Source: Hortaea werneckii
Lineage: Eukaryota > Ascomycota > Dothideomycetes > Mycosphaerellales > Teratosphaeriaceae
NCBI GenBank assembly: GCA_037044905.1
Contig: JBAOKB010000003.1
Span: 1-51,639, forward strand
Direction of reading: 5' to 3'
DNA: 51,639 bases
Under the pieces are notes generated by a model that worked only from the letters and a program-made list of their open reading frames with translations, was not told where the DNA came from and did not search any database. A program made the translations under genes and the position numbers. Below, piece by piece: positions 51,237-51,639 of the stretch. How positions within the stretch are numbered: the first letter of the stretch is position 1; each line of letters begins with the position of its first letter.

Positions 51237-51639
51237 GCTATATCGGAGGGGAAGAGGCGTTTTGGCGGAGCTGGTCCGATCGCGAGGGAGTGATGTTCGG
51301 TAGCGAGGCTATTCGACGACTAGTAACACTCATCCGGAAGCCACCAATCTCATCGAAAGGGCAAAGGGAACGAGGATTGGAACATTTCTTCGAAGGCTGC
51401 GACAGGCCGTCATGACACTACTTGCACCATTGCGATTCTGTTTTGAGGATTCTGGGGGAGCTGACGAAGCCGAAGATCACCACACGACAGCGGCGTCAGC
51501 CAATCACTTGCGCGTTGCGGCTAGCGCCAGCCTCAACACAGTCTGCTACTTATTAGTAGTGGCGTATTCCATATGGAAGGCGGCGACGAAAGGCACAGGA
51601 ATGAATCAGAAGATTTCAAAGACACTATGCCACCAGCTG
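51237..51639. other. Upstream region of the DUF3431 gene, to window end
   Basis: Promoter-side sequence of the minus-strand DUF3431 gene. I could not support any other gene before the window ends. Confidence 0.4.

Overview
The window looks like nuclear DNA of a filamentous ascomycete, most likely a dothideomycete-type fungus; the class is an inference from gene content and style, not from a marker gene. Introns are mostly 50-80 nt, with GTAAGT-like donors, CTAAC/CTGAC-like branch sites and (C/T)AG acceptors. Gene content is typical of Pezizomycotina: an eisosome Pil1, fungal ZIP and DHA2 transporters, a DUF3431 protein and an AMA1-type APC/C activator. I assigned 16 protein-coding genes, one intron-containing tRNA-Val(UAC) and three copies of an apparently non-autonomous mobile element. 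Exon boundaries were worked out by hand from splice signals and reading frame.

Layout. 0-3.2 kb: the 3' part of an AMA1-like WD40 APC/C activator (+) with an apparent one-base frameshift, then a convergent F-box protein (-). 4.5-9.6 kb: PIL1 (+), a DHDPS-family aldolase (+) and a TRI12/DHA2-type MFS transporter (+). 9.8-14.3 kb: a short-chain dehydrogenase (-), a ZIP zinc/iron transporter (-) and a BolA protein (-). 14.5-16.2 kb: a conserved acidic protein of unknown function (+), sharing a 250-bp promoter with BolA, then a 67-aa Cys-containing internal-repeat protein (-). 16.2-22.3 kb is a 6-kb gene-free stretch. 22.3-28.0 kb: a single-exon RAD2/XPG nuclease (+) and an HSDL2-like SDR (+).

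28.4-36.7 kb is the standout. It is a single 22-exon gene whose exons stay in frame throughout and encode a predicted 2,123-aa secreted Thr/Ser-rich mucin-like protein. Four Cys-rich PAN/Apple-like modules lie near the N-terminus and two lie in the C-terminal third. The Thr-rich centre is cut into many micro-exons (down to 17 nt) and holds eight 69-bp tandem repeats.

37.4-43.1 kb: a MEMO-family protein (-) and a small zinc-binding protein (+) share a promoter; then come tRNA-Val and a C2H2 zinc-finger regulator (-). 43.1-47.5 kb is gene-poor and carries a 35-nt poly-G run, a (TC)37 microsatellite, a 16-bp palindrome and the third mobile-element copy. 47.5-51.2 kb: an MCT-type MFS transporter (-) and a DUF3431 membrane-anchored protein (-).

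Most genes are unrelated housekeeping or accessory genes; no biosynthetic cluster is evident. The most novel-looking items are the 22-exon PAN/mucin gene, the 67-aa repeat protein beside a 6-kb gene-free region, and the TA-flanked 163-172-bp element that sits downstream of stop codons in all three cases.
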